8,852 nt of DNA from Chloroflexota bacterium (GTDB taxonomy: Bacteria > Chloroflexota > Limnocylindria > Limnocylindrales > CSP1-4). The notes below the pieces were generated by a model. That model did not search any database. It saw only the letters and a list, made by a program, of their open reading frames with translations, and was not told the origin of the DNA. The translations under genes were made by a program, and so were the position numbers. Where the stretch lies: the NCBI GenBank assembly GCA_003158495.1, contig PMJT01000121.1, positions 17,083 to 25,934 of the forward strand, in the 5' to 3' direction. Positions within the stretch are counted from its first letter, which is position 1; every line of letters begins with the position of its first letter. Below are positions 6,649 to 8,852 of the stretch, piece after piece.

Positions 6649-8852
6649 GTGCCGCTTCGATCGGCGAGGGCCGGCCAGCTGTCCGTGAGCTCGCGCAGCG
6701 CCCGGACAGAAGCCGCCAGCCGGCCGGATCTGTCGCGAATGTCTCCGGCCAGTCGGTCGAGAGCCCGCCGGAGGCGGAACGCATCCAGTAGCGCCACCCA
6801 CTCGTCGTCCGATGGAGGCAGGAATGGGGCCTCGCGGGTCGCGGCCCGATAGCCGTCGAGGAAGGCGGCCGAGACCCACGCGCACCACTGGCCGGCCCAG
6901 ACGTCGACCGCGGCCATGTCCTGGGCGCGCAGCTGGGCCCCGATGCCCGCCTCGTCGAGGCGGCCGAGGGCCAGGTCGTGGACCGAGCCGATCATCGCCG
7001 CTACGTCCTCGAGCGCGGACTGCCTGCGGTGTCGTGCCCCGGAAGGCCGGGAGGGTGCCGCCGCGAAGTCCAACATTAGCGTTCCGTGCTCGGTCTGGCG
7101 GAAAGTAGCGAACCCGAGGTCGCCGTGGATTCGGATCCGCGTCCCGCCGAACTTCCCGGTCAGCAGCCGCCGCAATCTGGCCGCGATCTGGCGCCGCCGC
7201 GCCACGAGGGCCTTGGCGTCCGCGGCCACGCCGTCCGGGAGGTTCTCCGGGAGCCCGTCGAGTGACCGCAGCACACGGGTCAAGAGGGCATCGATCGACT
7301 GGTGGATCGACCGCTGGTACAAGAGGCTGAACGGCTCGGGACAGAACGACGGTTCGGTGCCGGACGCCAGGACCGTGTGCATCTCGCCCAGCTGCCGCCC
7401 GACCGAACGGACGATCTCGCGCATGGGCCCGAGCATTTCAGCCTCCAGGTCGTCCGCGGCGGAGGTGAGACGGAGGATCTGCTCCGACGCGATCGAAGCG
7501 TGGGTGGGTCGCACCGGACCTGCCGCCGCATGCTCCAGGAAATTGAGCAACGAATGCTGCGCCAGACTCGACAGGTCCGTCGCGCCGGTCTCGCCGGCAA
7601 GGATGAAGCCGGCGCTACCGGCAGGCCCGTCGATCGGCTGATATTCGAGGCTGCCGGCGATCTGCGGCACCCACGTGACGCCGCCCTCGGAGAGGAATCG
7701 GATTATCTCGGCCTCGTGGTTGGGGGCCGTGTCCAGGTTAGGCAGAAGCCTGAGCACCGGCCCGGTGGCAGCCGGCTCGGCCGACTCGCCGCCCGCCAGA
7801 CCTCGCCGAGCGCTCGCCGTGGCGCGGCCGAACAGTATTCCGTGATGGCCGCTGATTCGGCGACTGTGGACGATGACTTCGACCAGAGCCGCTTCCGTGG
7901 CCCGGTCGGTGGTGGCGTCGACGAGGAACGTGGATCCATCCGGGTCGACCGGCGACGCCAGCCCGGCCACTCGCAGCCCCGGCGGCTCGGCCGATACGAC
8001 GGTGCCATCGGCCATGTTCAGCAGCATGCCCGAAGTGGTCGCGGTCGTCAGAGGCACGAGGTACGTGTCGCCGTCTCCGACCGCGTAGGTCGTCCGCAGC
8101 AGGACGAGGAGCGCGATCCCGCCGGCAGTGGGGACCGCGAATCGGTCGGCGATCTCCGCGGTCCTCTCCCGCCGGCCACCGCCGCGATACCACGGCCGGC
8201 CACGTATCCACGCGAGCAATGCCGCCGCGAGCGCCTCGTCCAACTTGCCATCGAGGAAGTCCGCCGCCCCGGTGGCCGGCAGTCGGGCCGGGGAGTGACC
8301 GTCAGTGCGGTCCGCGTCCGGGCTAGGATTGAGGGTGAACCACAAGAACTCGTGCGGCCCCAGGCTCAGTGGATACGGCCCCGGCCCGATCGCCGGGAAG
8401 TCGACGCGGCCGAACATCTCGACCGGACGGCGGCCCAGGTACTGGCCGAGGTCCAGGGCGACCGGCTGAAAGAAGCGCGACATGTTGGCCACAACCAGAA
8501 CCATCTCGTCGTCGAGCCTGCGCACGAACGCCAGTATGTGGCGGTTCTCCGGGTAGAGCATCTGGAATTCGCCACGGCCGAACGAGGCATACCTGCGCCT
8601 GACAGCGATCAGCCGCTTCATCCACCACAGCAGAGAATGGGGATTGGCCTGCTGGACGGCCACGTTGACGGTCTCGTATCGATGCTCGGCGTCGGTTACT
8701 ACCGGCAGGAAGAGCTGGTCGTGTTCCGCGGTCGAGAAGCCGGCATTTCGATCGGCGTTCCACTGCATGGGCGTTCGGACGCTGTCGCGATCGCCCAGGT
8801 AGATGTTGTCGCCCATGCCGATTTCGTCGCCGTAGTAGAGAACCGGGGTGCC
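6645..8852 (-). CDS. treS: Trehalose synthase (maltose glucosylmutase) fused to a degenerate maltokinase-like domain (5' end outside window)
   Basis: The frame is open to the right edge, giving 735 residues plus the stop. Residues 1-31 carry YYGDEIGMGDN and VRTPMQW, diagnostic of TreS (GH13). The catalytic Asp/Glu/Asp lie upstream, outside the window. The TreS C-terminal beta domain follows to about 176 (VLVVANMSRF, LGPHEFLWF). Residues about 195-735 resemble maltokinase (Pep2/Mak): RPWYRGGGRR at its N-cap, EAEIIRFL at 380-387, a YQRSIHQS block at 512-519, HGD at 576-578, LDF at 594-596 and EDVAAM near 615-620. Key positions differ from the family consensus as I recall it: HGDxHLGQ is HGDLGFAT (Gln metal ligand to T583), DFEGEP is DFAAAP, the LKL lysine is R368, and the C-terminal YEL/RPxW block is missing. 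TreS interconverts trehalose and maltose; intact Mak makes maltose-1-phosphate for GlgE. TreS activity is likely, kinase activity doubtful. Confidence 0.92.
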   Translation of the reverse strand, partial: GTPVLYYGDEIGMGDNIYLGDRDSVRTPMQWNADRNAGFSTAEHDQLFLPVVTDAEHRYETVNVAVQQANPHSLLWWMKRLIAVRRRYASFGRGEFQMLYPENRHILAFVRRLDDEMVLVVANMSRFFQPVALDLGQYLGRRPVEMFGRVDFPAIGPGPYPLSLGPHEFLWFTLNPSPDADRTDGHSPARLPATGAADFLDGKLDEALAAALLAWIRGRPWYRGGGRRERTAEIADRFAVPTAGGIALLVLLRTTYAVGDGDTYLVPLTTATTSGMLLNMADGTVVSAEPPGLRVAGLASPVDPDGSTFLVDATTDRATEAALVEVIVHSRRISGHHGILFGRATASARRGLAGGESAEPAATGPVLRLLPNLDTAPNHEAEIIRFLSEGGVTWVPQIAGSLEYQPIDGPAGSAGFILAGETGATDLSSLAQHSLLNFLEHAAAGPVRPTHASIASEQILRLTSAADDLEAEMLGPMREIVRSVGRQLGEMHTVLASGTEPSFCPEPFSLLYQRSIHQSIDALLTRVLRSLDGLPENLPDGVAADAKALVARRRQIAARLRRLLTGKFGGTRIRIHGDLGFATFRQTEHGTLMLDFAAAPSRPSGARHRRQSALEDVAAMIGSVHDLALGRLDEAGIGAQLRAQDMAAVDVWAGQWCAWVSAAFLDGYRAATREAPFLPPSDDEWVALLDAFRLRRALDRLAGDIRDRSGRLAASVRALRELTDSWPALADRSGT

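Noticed and set aside
6649..6888. N-terminal extension of the OtsA-OtsB frame by 80 codons
   Set aside because: It lies entirely within the conserved TreS fusion frame, reads as Arg/Gly/Pro-rich filler, and the GTG at 6648 gives the normal distance to the SNRLP motif.
1..8852. CRISPR arrays, tRNA or rRNA genes, insertion sequences, attachment sites, defence systems
   Set aside because: No regularly spaced repeats, tRNA-like cloverleaf, transposase motifs or target-site duplications were seen. Nearly all bases are accounted for by six coding regions.

Overview
This is a high-GC bacterial window with tightly packed genes, no RNA genes and no sign of mobile DNA. The gene set fits a soil or freshwater actinobacterium-like or Chloroflexota-like organism: a fused trehalose synthase-maltokinase, a fused OtsA-OtsB, an MMPL transporter, and a UBP-type zinc-finger protein ending in a '...DQPxPGPxGxVPxDW...' tail. 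The taxonomic guess is weak because it rests on gene content and base composition only.

Layout. Positions 1-813 hold two minus-strand genes. A small UBP-type zinc-finger protein (466-813) comes first in transcription, followed 25 bases later by a class I methyltransferase resembling ETF-beta lysine methyltransferases (440 down to 1, cut by the window edge). A 156-base divergent spacer then leads to two plus-strand genes: an S49 (SppA-like) serine peptidase without a membrane anchor (970-1833) and a 769-residue MMPL/RND transporter (1946-4255). The 112-base gap before the transporter carries a perfect 7-bp hairpin just upstream of its ribosome binding site. A 74-base convergent spacer separates these from a minus-strand trehalose operon that enters from the right edge. 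That operon holds a TreS-maltokinase fusion (8852 down to 6645, 5' end missing) and a bifunctional OtsA-OtsB fusion (6648 down to 4330), overlapping by GTGA.

How they work together. The trehalose operon combines two routes. OtsA-OtsB makes trehalose from UDP-glucose and glucose-6-phosphate in one polypeptide. TreS interconverts trehalose and maltose, and in other bacteria a maltokinase passes the maltose to GlgE for alpha-glucan synthesis. The most unusual observation is that the maltokinase-like half of the TreS fusion appears catalytically degraded. The scaffold is recognisable, but the motifs usually written HGDxHLGQ, DFEGEP and LKL read HGDLGFAT, DFAAAP and LRL. If that holds, this operon would not feed the GlgE pathway through this protein, and the domain may be a pseudokinase with a structural or regulatory role. 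The other genes look like ordinary housekeeping or accessory functions, and no defence or mobile system is visible.
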